DNA from: Tipula vernalis
Taxonomy: Eukaryota > Arthropoda > Insecta > Diptera > Tipulidae
DNA: 64,000 bases
Direction of reading: 5' to 3'
Assembly (NCBI GenBank): GCA_958295665.1
Contig: OY282559.1
Span: 266,080,057-266,144,056, forward strand
In this document: one piece after another, positions 47,249 through 59,802 of the stretch
How the letters are laid out: each line of letters begins with the position of its first letter
Numbering within the stretch: the first letter of the stretch is position 1
Notes under the pieces: model-generated
What the model was told of the DNA's origin: nothing
Database searches by the model: none
The model's input: only the letters and a program-made list of their open reading frames with translations
Made by a program: the position numbers and the translations under genes

Positions 47249-48965
47249 CAGTTTGTCAAGAATGAGTTTACACATTAAAAATAAATTCAATTTTCCAAGT
47301 TAAGTAGCCAAAAATATGATTTTTTATTTCTGTTTAATTTTTTTTCTGTAAACAGTTATATTTACATATAGCTTTTAAAGAGAATTCAATTTAAAAAAGT
47401 GTAAATTCAACGCAAGAAAAACAAAAAGTACAACAAAAACAAATGTTATTCAATTTTGCAAGTGTCAAATAACTCTTTTCACAATTCCCTTTTTCAATTT
47501 CATCAGCACTCTCTTAACGATTAGCGGTATTTTACCGTTACCTACGCTTTGCAATGTGTTGTTGTATGATATTGTTAATTAGTTGTTGATTAGTTTTTGC
47601 TTTGTACGCGTCACAATTTCAAGTGTTGTATTTTTAAAATGCCTGGTAAGAGAGTATCGCTTGAGGTGGCCCAACTGATATATGATAAGCACTATTTGGG
47701 TAAAAATGTGCAGGAATTATCAGAAATGTTTTCTGTTACATGTAAAACAATATACAATGTGTTAAATCGCGCTGAAAACGAGGGTAGATTAGAGCCAAAC
47801 GTGGAGGTGGCCCTCAGCGTAAAATAACTAAACGTGCAGACCGCTTAATTATACGAAAACTCTATCAAAACCCTCGGATTTCGACCAGAACTCTTGTAAA
47901 GTAACTTCAGGAAGAATGCGGCACTGTTGTTTCTCATGAAACAGTATGCCAGGTCATATTGCGACACAAATACTACTCCAGATCTGCACGCAAGAAACCG
48001 CTACTTTCCGCACAAACGGTTGAAAAGCGTCTTTCTTTTGCTACGAAGCTAATATCCGAACCTGTTGACTATTGGGACGACATTATATTCTGTGATGAGA
48101 CGAAGATGATGCTATATTACAACGATGGACCGACTAGAGTATGGCGCAAAGCATTGGCATCTTTAAAAAGCCATAACATCATTCCTACTGTAAAGTTTGG
48201 AAAAATGTCCGTAATGATTTGGGGCTGCACCTATAGCAGAGGAGTGGGAGACTTACCATTTATAGAAAGTAGAATGAATGCAGAACAATATTTAGACATT
48301 TTGAAGAGATATTTGATAAGCAGTGCGTTAAAATTCGGGTTTATTAAAGATAATAAACCGCATTTCAAATTTTATCAAAATAACGACCCTAAGTATAAGG
48401 AGCATAGGGTGCGGATGTGGCTTCTATAATTGTCACAAAGGTTTGGATATACCAGCCCAAAGCCCCGACTTAAACCCGATTGAAAATTTGTGGGTCTATT
48501 TAAAGAAAAAGGTAGCTAAAAGGTAGCCAAAGAACCTAACAGCACTTAAAAGTGGAATACTTGAAGAGTGGCAAAACATACCAAGTAGTTATGACTTGGG
48601 AAAGTTGGTTCATTCCATGAAAAAACGGATGCAATGCGTGATAAATGCTAACGGTCGTCATACCAAATATTAATTATTTATTAAGGTCTAGCCCTTAATT
48701 GATAAATTAAGGTATACTCTATTAAAATTTTCATCTTATCTTTTGTGAAAAGAGTTATTTCATAATTGCAAAATTGAATAACATTTGTTTTTGTTGTACT
48801 TTTTGTTTTTCTTGCATTGAATTTACACTTTTTTAAATTAATTCTCTTTAAAAGCTATATGTAAATATAACTGTTTACAGAAAAAAAATTAAACAGAAAT
48901 TTTTGGCTACTTAACTTGGAAAATTGAATTTATTTTAAATGTGTAAACTCATTCTTGACAAACTG
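47249..48965 (+). mobile_element. Tc1-like transposon with about 230-bp TIRs
   Basis: Flanked by TA (47247-47248 and 48966-48967). Both ends start CAGTTTGTCAAGAATGAGTT, and the inverted repeats run to about 47480 and 48735 with few differences. That is unusually long for Tc1 elements. The 1,717-bp element holds one transposase pseudogene on plus. Confidence 0.95.
47639..48673 (+). pseudogene. Tc1-like DD34E transposase, broken
   Basis: Start MPGKRVSLEVAQLIYDKHYL, with the first HTH through TCKTIYNVLNRAENEG. After a frameshift near 47815 the second HTH region follows (RLIIRKLYQNPRISTRTLVK, then a stop near 47900). The catalytic domain includes IIFCDETKMMLYY (first Asp), FYQNNDPKYKEH (second Asp) and SPDLNPIENLWVYLKKK (Glu, after a frameshift near 48425). 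It ends NGRHTKY at 48673. At least two frameshifts and two stops. Confidence 0.9.
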
Positions 48966-49149
48966 TATGTAGCTCGAATATGAGTATTAAATATATATTT
49001 CATATTTAAAAAAATAGGTACATATATTATTTGCGATATATTATACAAGTAGGTATAGATAACAGCTGGTAAAAAAAAAATATTCAATGCAAATAATTTT
49101 GTATTTTATTTTGAACTTTCTTGTCATAAAACCATTTGGTGTGCTTTCT
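48966..49149. other. Spacer between Tc1-like element and P-element relic
   Basis: AT-rich, no feature beyond the probable 3' flank of the P-element relic. Confidence 0.4.
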
Positions 49150-50573
49150 TCAAAGCACTATTATTAAGAAATCTAGTAACTTATAATTATGTTCTGAACA
49201 AGGATTTGTTGAACAAAACCAATATTTATATATTGAATTTCCGTTAGAGTAATCAATACATCGATCAATAATTAGTTGCTTTAGATTATTTGAATTGCAA
49301 TGTTCGTTAAATGTTTCTTCAAATATTTGAATATGCGGTTTACATAAATCAAATAATACTTTCGTTGGAGCGCGTAGGGAACCAAAATTATTGTTACTAA
49401 CATAGTTCTTCATAAATATAAAATATTCAGAAGTTATTGTTATATTAGCATCATTGTCTTTTTTGACCCATTTAGTTTCGCAATATTGGCAGTATCTTCG
49501 TCCCAAACATTTAAATATAGCATATCCTAAGTAATATCTTATAGCACAGTCGTCAAAATTTAAAATTGTGTTGTCGTTTGATAGTACATGATCCAACAGT
49601 TCATGGTTAACTTCTGATTGGTTACAGATGGCTATGAGGCTGGTTTCTCTGTAAAATCATCTATATTATCACTGTCTTCAATTAATGTTAATTCCAATGG
49701 TTCTTTAGATGGTAAATCACTTGTAGTTACGAAATCTTGGATTAGCATTTCATCGTCGTCTTCATAACAATTCGTTAAAGCTGAGTTTCTTAAAAATTTT
49801 ATTGATATTATTTGTCCCAATAAATTATTAATCTCCTTTACAGTTGGATTTCGTCTATTACCTACTCCTCCTCTTTGCCTAATTAGACCAAAAAGATTTT
49901 CTATCGGATCCTGGTTTAATCTAACTGTAAGTATGAAAAATATTTGACTATTTTCTAATATCAAACTATTTAATAATTGTAATACGGCATTAATAGTTTG
50001 GATAAGCCCTTTGAGGCAATACATAGTTTTTTTTTGCACCGGTTCGATTGATTTGATGGACGGCAACATTTCTAACATGTTTAAATAAACTCGTTTGTTA
50101 ACTGGAATTGCACTCATCATTCGAATAGCACAGGCAACCGTCCAGCTGAAAATTTGTGTTGCGTAGCTGACGCGCATTTTTTCAAACTTTTTAGGGCTGA
50201 TATGTCTAGGTGTTAGTTTCGGACATAATCTAGTTGTATTTGTGGTGTCACAAGAATATAATTCGCTAATTACTCTCCAACTTACAATACCATCATTGGT
50301 TTTAAGATCAGAACTCATCAAATTATTACGCACGGATTTAATTAAATGGGGTACGTCGTATAATGCAAATATTTTTTGTTCGTGTACGTAAAAGAACGGA
50401 TTTTCTGGTTCCACGCCTAAAATCTTAAAGGCAAGCCGATTATTTGGACCCTGGTCACATACAACACACTTCACACTAAACCCTATTTCGGAAAGAACGG
50501 TAATATAATAGAGGTAGTATATTCCCGTTTCTCGTTTTCGTCTTTCTTTGCGCATCACGTCACGTGCAGACAA
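49150..50573 (-). pseudogene. P-element (THAP9-type) transposase, C-terminal two-thirds
   Basis: Minus strand. From 50573: FSVKCVVCDQGPNNRLAFKI and a following motif ALYDVPHLIKSVRNNLM, the RNase H-like/GTP-binding region of P-family transposases. Near 49900 it has LNQDPIENLFGLIRQRGGVG, the family's acidic C-terminal catalytic motif. A frameshift or stop near 49630 leads to the C-terminal zinc-like segment (YLGYAIFKCLGRRYCQYC) at 49150-49596. The THAP DNA-binding domain and coiled coil are missing: homology ends near 50500, about 100 bp before the Tc1-like element at 50589. No P-type TIRs were found. Confidence 0.88.
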
Positions 50574-50690
50574 AAAAGCAGATTTTTACACTGTCTCAAA
50601 AAATTGTCCGTACACCCCTCGGTTAAAGAAAAATTGATGAAGAAAACAATTACAAATCAAACAAAAAATTCCGTTTTTATTTTTTTTAAC

Positions 50691-50713
50691 TCAAATTACA
50701 TTTAACAACCTGA
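50691..50713. repeat. Left copy of the 23-bp direct repeat flanking the 9-kb insertion
   Basis: tcaaattacatttaacaacc plus tga, identical to 59780-59802. The corresponding place in the right TIR of the Tc1-like element reads without interruption, so this is a target-site duplication rather than an element feature. Confidence 0.9.
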
Positions 50714-51240
50714 GGGGAGTGCGAACATTCAAAGAGGATAGACGTGTTTTTTCTATCCTCTTCAAAAATTTAATTTAATTTAATTTTCTTTCCTTTTTAT
50801 TTTTTGTTTCTTATGTACTGAAATGTATATACTTTATATACATATGTATATACATTTTAATTTTAAATTTTAAATTTAATTCTAATTAAATTCAAGTTTA
50901 GTGTAATGTGTAGTGAAAATAATTAAACTAAAGTGTAATTTTGGAAAATGCAATCCACCGGGATGCATTTGTCAGGCAATGTTTTTTATTTTTTTTTTTA
51001 TTTTTGTAGATAGAAAAATTAAAAGTGCATGATTTTATATTTTGTGGATTGTAAATATGTACAATCAAATTTCAATTTTTAATTACTAAAGTTTAATATT
51101 TAGATAGTATTGAAATAAATTTTAAATTATGGTATATAAAATAAGTCGCAATAAATTTGGTATTAGATTTTATTTTTAAGACACTAATACATACTTATAA
51201 TTTAGTATATAAAAGGGCCATAAAAATGTTTGTGTACTAT

Positions 51241-52730
51241 CAGTGCCAGTGTATTAAAGGCCGTTTTAGTAATATTGCTACCTATGTATGTGTTATAGGA
51301 TCACAAACAAAAATATTTACATACAAAACGTAAAAAGTTCTATGGAAAAAAAATTTTTTTTTTGATACTTTTTCGTTTCGCATTTAATAACTTTTTAAAT
51401 AAGGCCAAAAATGAATTTTCATTCCATTGACAATAAACTAGGGTATTGAATTATAATATTGGGCAAAAAAAAAATAATTATTGTTGAATATTTTGCATAT
51501 TTTCATTCAACGCCGTTTCATTGTTTTCTGAAATTTTTGTCTATAAAACTGCGAGAGAGACTAAAATCAAAACAAAAAAAATTAACAAAACAAAATGTAT
51601 GAAAATAAAATGATTTTATTTATTTTCTTTAGTATTGCGTTGCAACTCATGATAATCGGTTGTTCCTGTACGATGTTATGTTCAAGGGTGGGGAAATTGT
51701 AGATCAGTATATACAGAGAAAATATAAAAAGCGAGATTTTTATTTTAGTTGTTAGTACTTTCCTGATTGTGCGATTACATTTACGACATGAGAAATGCGT
51801 AATTTGCTTTTGCTGATTGTGCGATTAAGAAATGCGTAATCCGTTTTTTGCTTTTTTTATAAACAAATTTTTTTTGTAAACCATCGATTATTAGAAATTA
51901 GGTTATTGAATTATAATATTTCATTTTTACTGTAATATTTTGCGCCTAAATAATTAAAAATGTACAAAACTCAAATTTGAAACAAAAAAAAAGTTTGTAA
52001 AAATTACATACTACATATATCTAAAAAATGCATTACTATGAATTTTTACATTTTTAGAACATATAGTTTTATCAATTTATAATTTTTCAGTCGTAAAAAA
52101 TGACACTAATAATTACTAATAATATTTTAATTACGTTATCTAATTGCTAGTAATCGATCGTATAAATGAAAGTTGTACATATATGTATAAGAAAAGCAAA
52201 TTACGCATTTCTCATGTCGTAAATCTAATCGCACAATCAGGAAAGTACTAACAACTAAAATAAAAATCTCGCTTTTTATATTTTCTCTGTATATACTGAT
52301 CTACAATTTCCCCACCCTTGAACATAACATCGTACAGGAACAACCTATCATTATGAGTTGCAAAGTAATACTAAAGAAAATAAACAAAATCATTTTATTT
52401 TCATACATTTTGTTTTGTTAATTTTTTTTGTTTTGATTTTAGTCTCTCTCGCAGTTTTATAGATAAAAATATTAGAAAACAGTGAAACGGCGTTGAATGA
52501 AAATATGCAAAATATTCAACAATAATTATTTTTTTTTTGCCCAATATTATAATTCAATACCCTAGTTTATTGTCAATGGAATGAAAATTCATTTTTGGCC
52601 TTATTTAAAAAGTTATTAAATGCGAAACCAAAAAGTATCAAAAAAAATTTTTTTTTTTCATAGAACTTTTTACGGTTTGTATGTAAATATTTTTGTTTGT
52701 GATCCCATTGCCTATGTATTAAAGGCCGTG
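51241..52730. repeat. Giant foldback repeat, unit 1
   Basis: A 450-bp arm (51297-51745, from ggatcacaaacaaaaatatt) recurs inverted at 52250-52705, so the strand can fold into a long hairpin. The 500-bp spacer (51745-52250) carries words such as gcgattaagaaatgcgtaat. The outer tip agtgccagtgtattaaaggc pairs with 54205-54224, not with the end of this unit. Confidence 0.85.
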
Positions 52731-54296
52731 TGAGCACAAAAAAAATGGCGTGTCCTATGTATGTGTTATAGGATCACAAACAAAAATATTTACATACAAA
52801 ACGTAAAAAGTTCTATGAAAAAAAAAATTTTTTTTTGATACTTTTTCGTTTCGCATTTAATAACTTTTTAAATAAGGCCAAAAATGAATTTTAATTCCAT
52901 TGACAATAAACTAGGGTATTGAATTATAATATTGGGCAAAAAAAAAATAATTATTGTTGAATATTTTGCATATTTTCATTCAACGCCGTTTCACTGTTTT
53001 CTAAAATTTTTGTCTATAAAACTGCGAGAGAGACTAAAATCAAAACAAAAAAAATTAACAAAACAAAATGTATGAAAATAAAATGATTTTGTTTATTTTC
53101 TTTAGTATTGCTTTGCAACTCATAATGATAGGTCGTTCCTGTACCATGTTTTGTCCGAGGATGGGGAAATTTGTATTCAGTATGTACGGAGAAAATAAAA
53201 AAAGCGAGATGTTTGTTTAGTACTTTCCTTATTGTGCGATTACGACATGAGAAATGCGTAATACTTTTCTTATATATGTACAACTTTTATTTATACGATC
53301 GATTACTAGCAATTAGATAACGTAATTAAAATATTATTAGTAATTATTAGTGTCATTTTTTACGACTGAAAAATTATAAATTGATAAAACTATATGTTCT
53401 AAAAATGTAAAAATTCATAGTAATGCATTTTTTAGATATAGTATGTAAATTAGAAAATAAATTTTTACAAACTTTTTTTTGTTTCAAATTTGAGTTTTGT
53501 ACATTTTTAATTATTTAGGCGCAAAATATTACAGTAAAAATGAAATATTATAATTCAATAACCTAATTTCTAATAATCGATGGTTTACAAAAAAAATTTG
53601 TTTATAAAAAAAGCAAAAAACGGATTACGCATTTCTTAATCGCACAATCAGCAAAAGCAAATTACGCATTTCTCATGTCGTAAATGTAATCGCACAATAA
53701 GGAAAGTACTAACAACTAAAATAAAAATCTCGCTTTTTATATTTTCTCTGTATATACTGATCTACAATTTCTCCACCCTTGAACATAACATCGTACAGGA
53801 ACAACCGATTATCATGAGTTGCAACGCTATACTAAAGAAAATAAACAAAATCATTTTGTTTTCATACATTTTGTTTTGTTAATTTTTTTTGTTTTGGTTT
53901 TATCCTCTCTCGCAGTTTTATAGACAAAAATTTTAGTAAACAGTGAAACGGCGTTGAATGAAAATATGCAAAATATTCAACAATAATTATTTTTTTTTTG
54001 CCCAATATTATAATTCAATACCCTAGTTTATTGTCAATGGAATGAAAATTCATTTTTGGCCTTATTTAAAAAGTTATTAAATGCGAAACGAAAAAGTATC
54101 AAAAAAAAAATTTTTTTTCCATAGAACTTTTTACGTTTTGTATGTAAATATTTTTGTTTGTGATCCTATAACACATACATAGGTAGCAATATTACTAAAA
54201 CGGCCTTTAATACACTGGCACTGGTGATCCTATAACACATACATAGGACACGCCATTTTTTTTGTGCTCACACGGCCTTTAATACATAGGCAATGG
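52705..54296. repeat. Giant foldback repeat, unit 2, with inverted spacer
   Basis: The same arms recur at 52773-53215 and, inverted, at 53690-54170, while the spacer (53215-53690) is reversed relative to unit 1. The tip cattgcctatgtattaaagg (52705) pairs with 54277-54296. The tips of units 1 and 2 are therefore interleaved (L1, L2, R1, R2). Confidence 0.85.
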
Positions 54297-54326
54297 TACT
54301 ATGTAGCTGTGTCGTTTTCTCTTTGC

Positions 54327-54640
54327 ACGATTTCTGTGAAGGAAGTGTGCGTGGTTTTGTTGGTTTTTGTATTATAAAGTACAAACAACAACGAGAAAGA
54401 GAATCTTTACGTTGGTTTTGATACAGCAAACAGCAGTCACAAGTAATTTACTGTTGTGTGAAATGGGCACTAATACATCCATACAACTTGATTCATATAT
54501 GGTAGGATCAACAATATGGTTGTACAGCTGCTTGTTTGCTCTTTACACGGATTCTGTTAAGGAAATGTAATATATTTTGTTGGTTTGTGTATTATAGCGC
54601 ACAAACAACAACAAAAACAGAATTTTTTGCGTTACATAGT
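54327..54640. repeat. 213-bp tandem duplication
   Basis: ctctttgcacgatttctgtg (54330) and ctctttacacggattctgtt (about 54540) start two similar segments, each continuing through gttggtttttgtattat and acaaacaacaac. About 80 percent alike by eye. Non-coding. Confidence 0.65.
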
Positions 54641-54849
54641 TTAAGTGTGTTTATATATACTATAAGGCCTACTAATACGCACATGAAAGATGGTAGAAAA
54701 TATTTATCGTCAATGTGTGTTGGTGGTTTTAGTATGTTTTTGGTTTTAGTATATAGGATTTTGTTACTTGAATGCAGGTGTATTAATCTTTTTGTGTTTT
54801 TGTGTACTCACAAAACAACTATGATATTAGCTGTATTTTGTTGAGAAAT

Positions 54850-56559
54850 TTACAACAACAATTGCACGTGACAAGAATTAAATGATTCGAACAAAAAATT
54901 TGAATTATTTAATTCGAGCTCGAACAAATAAAATACGTAACTGCTTGAATAAAAACCGAAGAAATACCAACATAGAATATAAAAATTAAATCGAAAAAAT
55001 ATTTCGCGGCTTGTTCTATTGAGAAAAAGATAACTCCAAAATAATTCGAATTAATTTTTTCTCAACAAAATGCAGCTATTATTGAAATCATGTATTGTGT
55101 AAGCGCAGTGGAATTTGTATATTCGACTCAAATAGGATTTTTATACTTTGTATAATCGAATTGGTTTGAGTCGAGTTGGAATTGGGAGCTGTCTTATACA
55201 ATTCATTTGAACGGTTTATTTAGATAGGATTAATAAATTTTTTACAGGGTATTACATAATGAATCAAATTGTTTTCTAATTAATTTAATTATTATTATAA
55301 ATTATAAATTGTCTAAATAAATAAATAAATAGATAAATGAATTGCGAATTTGGAAATGTTGGTTTAAATTAAGTTAAGATTTGAATTTTGAGTTTAATGG
55401 TTGTCTTAATGGATTTATTGAAATTTAGATGGTGGGATGTACACATAATCGTCATAATTACGTATGTATATGACACATCGATACATTTTTAAGAAAGTAA
55501 GGGTTAATTTTCATTGAATTTATTTATTTATTTATTATTTATTGTTTTATTTACTTTGCATGCTTGATTTGGCAGGGAATGAGGTCCGTGAACTGAGTTA
55601 AAATTTTGGATAAACATATTTGTATTTATTTATTAATAAAGAGATAAATTTCTGAAATATTGATTAGGTTCAGGTTTTTGGTGGCGGTGATCTCTTCAAT
55701 TGGTAAATGATGCTAATTGGATTTTTATTTAGGTAGTCTAATATTTTATAAGTTTTATTTTTGGGTTGCGAAAATGACTAAGTTGAAGCAAATCAATTGA
55801 ATATGTACACTATCAGACATAAATATTTGGATGACATCCGGGATTAATCATTGGAGCTGATTTTGGGGTAGCTGATTTTGCTACTCGTGCAAATTACCGC
55901 TCAGTCGACTTAGTTAAAGTCGTCGGCGTTTACAACGTTGTTTATTTGTGTTGATTTGGTTTCAATAAATTTCTTTTTTTGAAACTGATGCTACCGTTTG
56001 ATATTACATATTGTAGGGATTTATTTTGATAAGTTTCTTGTCGTTGCTATTATCAAGAATTATCTTCTGCTAAAATCAATCACTTTATTGGTATTTAATT
56101 GTAATTTATATTAATGTTGCTATTTCGATAAATATTTATGTATATAGATTGAAATATTATACTAATTAAATGAATAGCATCGTACGTTATCTAGAATAAG
56201 GGAAATTTCCTTTTATATGATATTGTAAACTGCATTGCAAAATTATTTGAGGTATTGATGAAAATATTTCAATACTTGTTGTCAGTTTAATTTAATTTAA
56301 TTATATCAAAGTGTCATAGTTTGTTCGGGTATTTTTGTCTGATGGTCCAGTTGATATTAAGTATATATAATTATATATAATTGTTAGATCGTCTCCAAGC
56401 TACAGAAATATTGGTGAATTCTCGCTCAACATCCAGAAACTTCAAGCAGCAGTTATGTAGCGTAGAAAATGTATTGTTCTTGTGTTATCTATTTTATTTT
56501 ATTTATCACTAACTAATTTATATAAGTTAATTTCTATTAATTATGTAGTAAAGCAATTT
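54850..56559. other. AT-rich centre of the 9-kb insertion
   Basis: No gene, RNA or repeat recognised. Runs of ataaata and taattt words. Confidence 0.4.
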
Positions 56560-59500
56560 AATTTTCAGGGATACCTGGGAAACTCTAATTGTGTTTTATT
56601 AGTAAATATCATATATAGGTACATGTAGTACTTAACTAAATTATTGATATTCTAGACTTTTTTGCGTAGTATTATGATCAATGTTTAAATTATATTATAT
56701 ACTTTTATAAATAAATAATTAATTTCTACATTATTAATTTCCTTTTTCTAGATTTGTAGGAAATTGCCGATTAATTTAAATTTAATAGTTTGGTTAAATA
56801 TAAAATTTCAACTTTTATTTTTCAATCTTGTTGCAGTAGGTAAACAATTAATTAACTATTTACAGGAGAATGGTAACTAATGGAACAAGTGCTGTGAATT
56901 TAAATTATAACTTAACAATTTAAAATTTTTAAACATTCTTTTGGAATTTTAGCTTAGAAGTGGGAGAGTTTACATAGGCAATTTCATAAAATGTTAATTT
57001 TTGTAATTCTTCTATGTAATATATTGTGTTTTGCTCATTAATATATAATAATTAATTTAGATTAAAAATATTTAAAGGTTTCTCTTCCTTAATTTGCTAA
57101 TAAATAATTCAATTTTCAGAATAGAACATAGTTCTAGAATCAATCTTTCATATGGAGATTAAATTAATCCTGAAATTCAGAATTAGCTTTAATATTATGG
57201 TGATTTATTAATTAAAATTAGTTTTCAGAATTGCCTGGGAAATTATATATTGATTTTATTTGTTCATTCTTGATATACTACTTATAGTACTAACTGAATT
57301 ATTGATGATTTTAGGCTGTTGTGGTGCTGTAACATTATCATTTTTAAATTATTTATTATAAATTTTATAAAATAATTGAATTTTTAATTATTTATTCTCT
57401 TTTTCTTGATCGGTAGGAAATTTCTGATTAGTTTTAAGTAAAATTTTATGTTTAAAATAGTTGTTAACGTTTATTTTAATTCATGTTGCAGTACGTAATA
57501 ATTAATTAATTAGATATAGAAGGACCATGAAAAATGAAATAAGCGCGGTTTTTGTAATCTTAGCTTAGTAATTTTAAATTTTTCTTAAATATTTTATCAG
57601 GTAAATTAATGAACGGCGGACAGGGGAAATTACAACATTAATAATTTTATGTCCCAATTTAAATTTAGGAAGCCTTGAGTATCCGGCCCTGGATTTCAGA
57701 GAAATGATAATCTAACAATATAGTTAGATTGTGCTGTCTTGTGCTAATCTATTTATTATATATTGTACTAATAATTTACTAACTATCGATCACTTTGGTT
57801 TCTGTAACCGGGTCGTGTCTGGCCCAACTAATAATCCTGTCCTATCCTTCGGTTTTGTTATATGTACATGGGTGTACTGTGTGTGCCCGAAAGTCCGGGA
57901 GATCCTGCTATAATGCTTGGCCGTACACTCTCAATCAATAAAATGTTAATTTTTTGTAATGTGTAATATATTCTGTTTTGTCCATTAATATATTTTAATT
58001 AATTTAGTTTTAAAATACTTAAAGGGATCTCTTTTTAATTTACTAATAAATAATCCAATTTTCAAAATAAACATAGTTCTAGAATTAATCATTATTACAG
58101 GGATCAAAATTAATCCCGAATTTCAAATTTAAATTTTAGTTTGAATCAACCCTCCAGGATTAATAAGTAGTGAATAAGCTGTAGTTTAGAAAGTGTGTTG
58201 TCCTGTGCTAACTATTTTTACTATATAATTACTAACAATTTATTCTTATCCTTCGGCTGGGGATGGATAAATGGGTGTACGAGGTGTGCTCGGGAATACT
58301 GAAGATCCTGTTATAATAATTATTTATTTAAGTAATAAAATTTGTTATTATGATGTTTATTAATTAAATTTAGTTTTCAGAGTCGTCTGAGAATTTGTAT
58401 GTTAATTTTATTTGTTGATTCTTAATATACTTATAGTACCTAATTGATTTATTGAATTATTAATAAATCTATGTATTGTGGTGCTGTAATATTATCATTT
58501 AAATCATTTTATATAAATTTTATAAAATAATTGAATTCATAATTATATATTTTCTTTTCTTAATCGGTAGGAAATTGATGATTAGTTTTAAGTAAAATTT
58601 TATGTTTAAACGGTTTAATGTTTATGTTAATTCTTGTTGCAGTAAGTAATAATTTTTAATTGGATATAAAGGACCATTAATAAGGAAATAAGCGCTGTTA
58701 TTTTAAAGTTTTATTAAATATTTTATCAGGTAAATTAATGAAAGACGGACCAGGATGAAATTACAACATTAATAATTAATACTTTTTAAGTCCTGTTTTA
58801 GATTTAGGATTTAGGGAGTCCTGAGTATCCCGCCCTGGATTCCAGAGAAATAATCATCTAATAATGTAGTTAGATTGTGCTGTCTTGTGCTAACCTATTT
58901 GTTGTATAGTACTAATAATTTACTAACTATTAATCGCATTGGTGTCTGTACCGGGTCGAGTCTGTCCCAACTAATAATCCTATCCAATCCTTCGGTTTTG
59001 TTATATGTGAACGGGTGTACGGCATGGGCCTGGGAGTCCAGGAGGTCCTGCTATTATGCTTGGCCGTACACTCATAATCAATCATAGAAGTTTAATTTCA
59101 ACTTTATTTTATTTAATTTTATCTTTATTTTGTTATAATGATGTTTTTTATAATACAGTAGAATCCGTTTATACCAAACCATGTATATAACGAACAAAAG
59201 CTTATAATGATCATATAGTTTTGCCATATAGTTCTGTGCCTTGAATTTGCACGAACACTTATTTTTTCTTATACACTACAAACAAAGAACTACGTTTATA
59301 AACGTAAACGAATATTTGATTAAAATGAACAGCCGGCTATAGTGAACAAAATTGTGTCCCTTGAGTATTCGCTATAAGCGAGTTCTACTGTAATTGTAAT
59401 TATAATTATAATTTTAACTTAGTAATTTTAGATTTTCTTAATTATTTTATCAGGTAAATTAATGAAAGGCGAACAGGGGGAAATTACAACATTAATAATT

Positions 59501-59779
59501 TTTAATTTAGGTTTAGGGAGTCCTGAGTATCCGGCCCTGGATTCCAGAGAAATGATCATCTAAAAATGTAGTTAGATTGTGTTGTCTTTTGTGCCGTCTA
59601 TTTACTAACTATCGATCGCATTGGTGTCTGTAACCGGGTCGAGTCTGTCCCAACTAATAATCCTATCCTATCCTTCGGTTTTGTTATGTGTAAACGGGTG
59701 TACGGTGTGTGCCCGGGAGTCCGGGAGACTTGCTATAATGATTGGCCGTACACTCACAATCAATCAATCAATCAATCAA
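56560..59779. repeat. Three diverged tandem tail modules
   Basis: Landmarks recur in order: cctgggaaa (56574, 57235, modified at 58385), gttgcagtaggtaa or similar (56831, 57487, 58636), aaattacaacattaataatt (57617, 58759, 59481), cctatccttcggttttgtta (57839, 58981, 59668) and ggccgtacactc (57919, 59063, 59746). Full modules are about 1.14 kb. The first lacks its distal half and the third lacks part of its proximal half. A few patches are GC-richer than their surroundings, for example tgcccgggagtccggga near 59710. Confidence 0.75.
59156..59390. mobile_element. Pogo/Tigger-like MITE, 235 bp
   Basis: The ends CAGTAGAATCCGTTTATACC and GCTATAAGCGAGTTCTACTG are inverted repeats, flanked by TA (59154-59155 and 59391-59392). 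No ORF. It sits in the third tail module of the 9-kb insertion and is therefore younger than it. Confidence 0.9.
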
Positions 59780-59802
59780 TCAAATTACATTTAACAACCT
59801 GA
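59780..59802. repeat. Right copy of the 23-bp direct repeat
   Basis: Identical to 50691-50713 and directly after the TCAA tail. The first three bases (tca) could also be counted as tail, leaving at least 20 bp of true duplication. Confidence 0.9.

Larger units (their letters stand above)
50714..59779. mobile_element. 9,066-bp ORF-less insertion ending in a TCAA microsatellite
   Basis: Inserted in the left TIR of a Tc1-like element with a 23-bp target duplication. It starts ggggagtgcgaacattcaaa and ends with about six TCAA units (59755-59779). The sequence is very AT-rich with no long or family-like ORF. Contents in order: AT-rich DNA (50714-51240), two giant foldback repeats (51241-54296), a 213-bp tandem duplication (about 54327-54640), AT-rich DNA (54850-56550), and three diverged copies of a tail module (56560-59779), the last carrying a pogo-like MITE. 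A long variable TSD plus a simple-repeat tail is the usual mark of LINE-type integration, but no LINE protein is present. Nature unknown. Confidence 0.75.

Noticed and set aside
54367..54844. Two ORFs of 67 and 102 aa in the 9-kb insertion
   Set aside because: They lie in or next to a tandem duplication, show no family motif, and start at different points of the two repeats.
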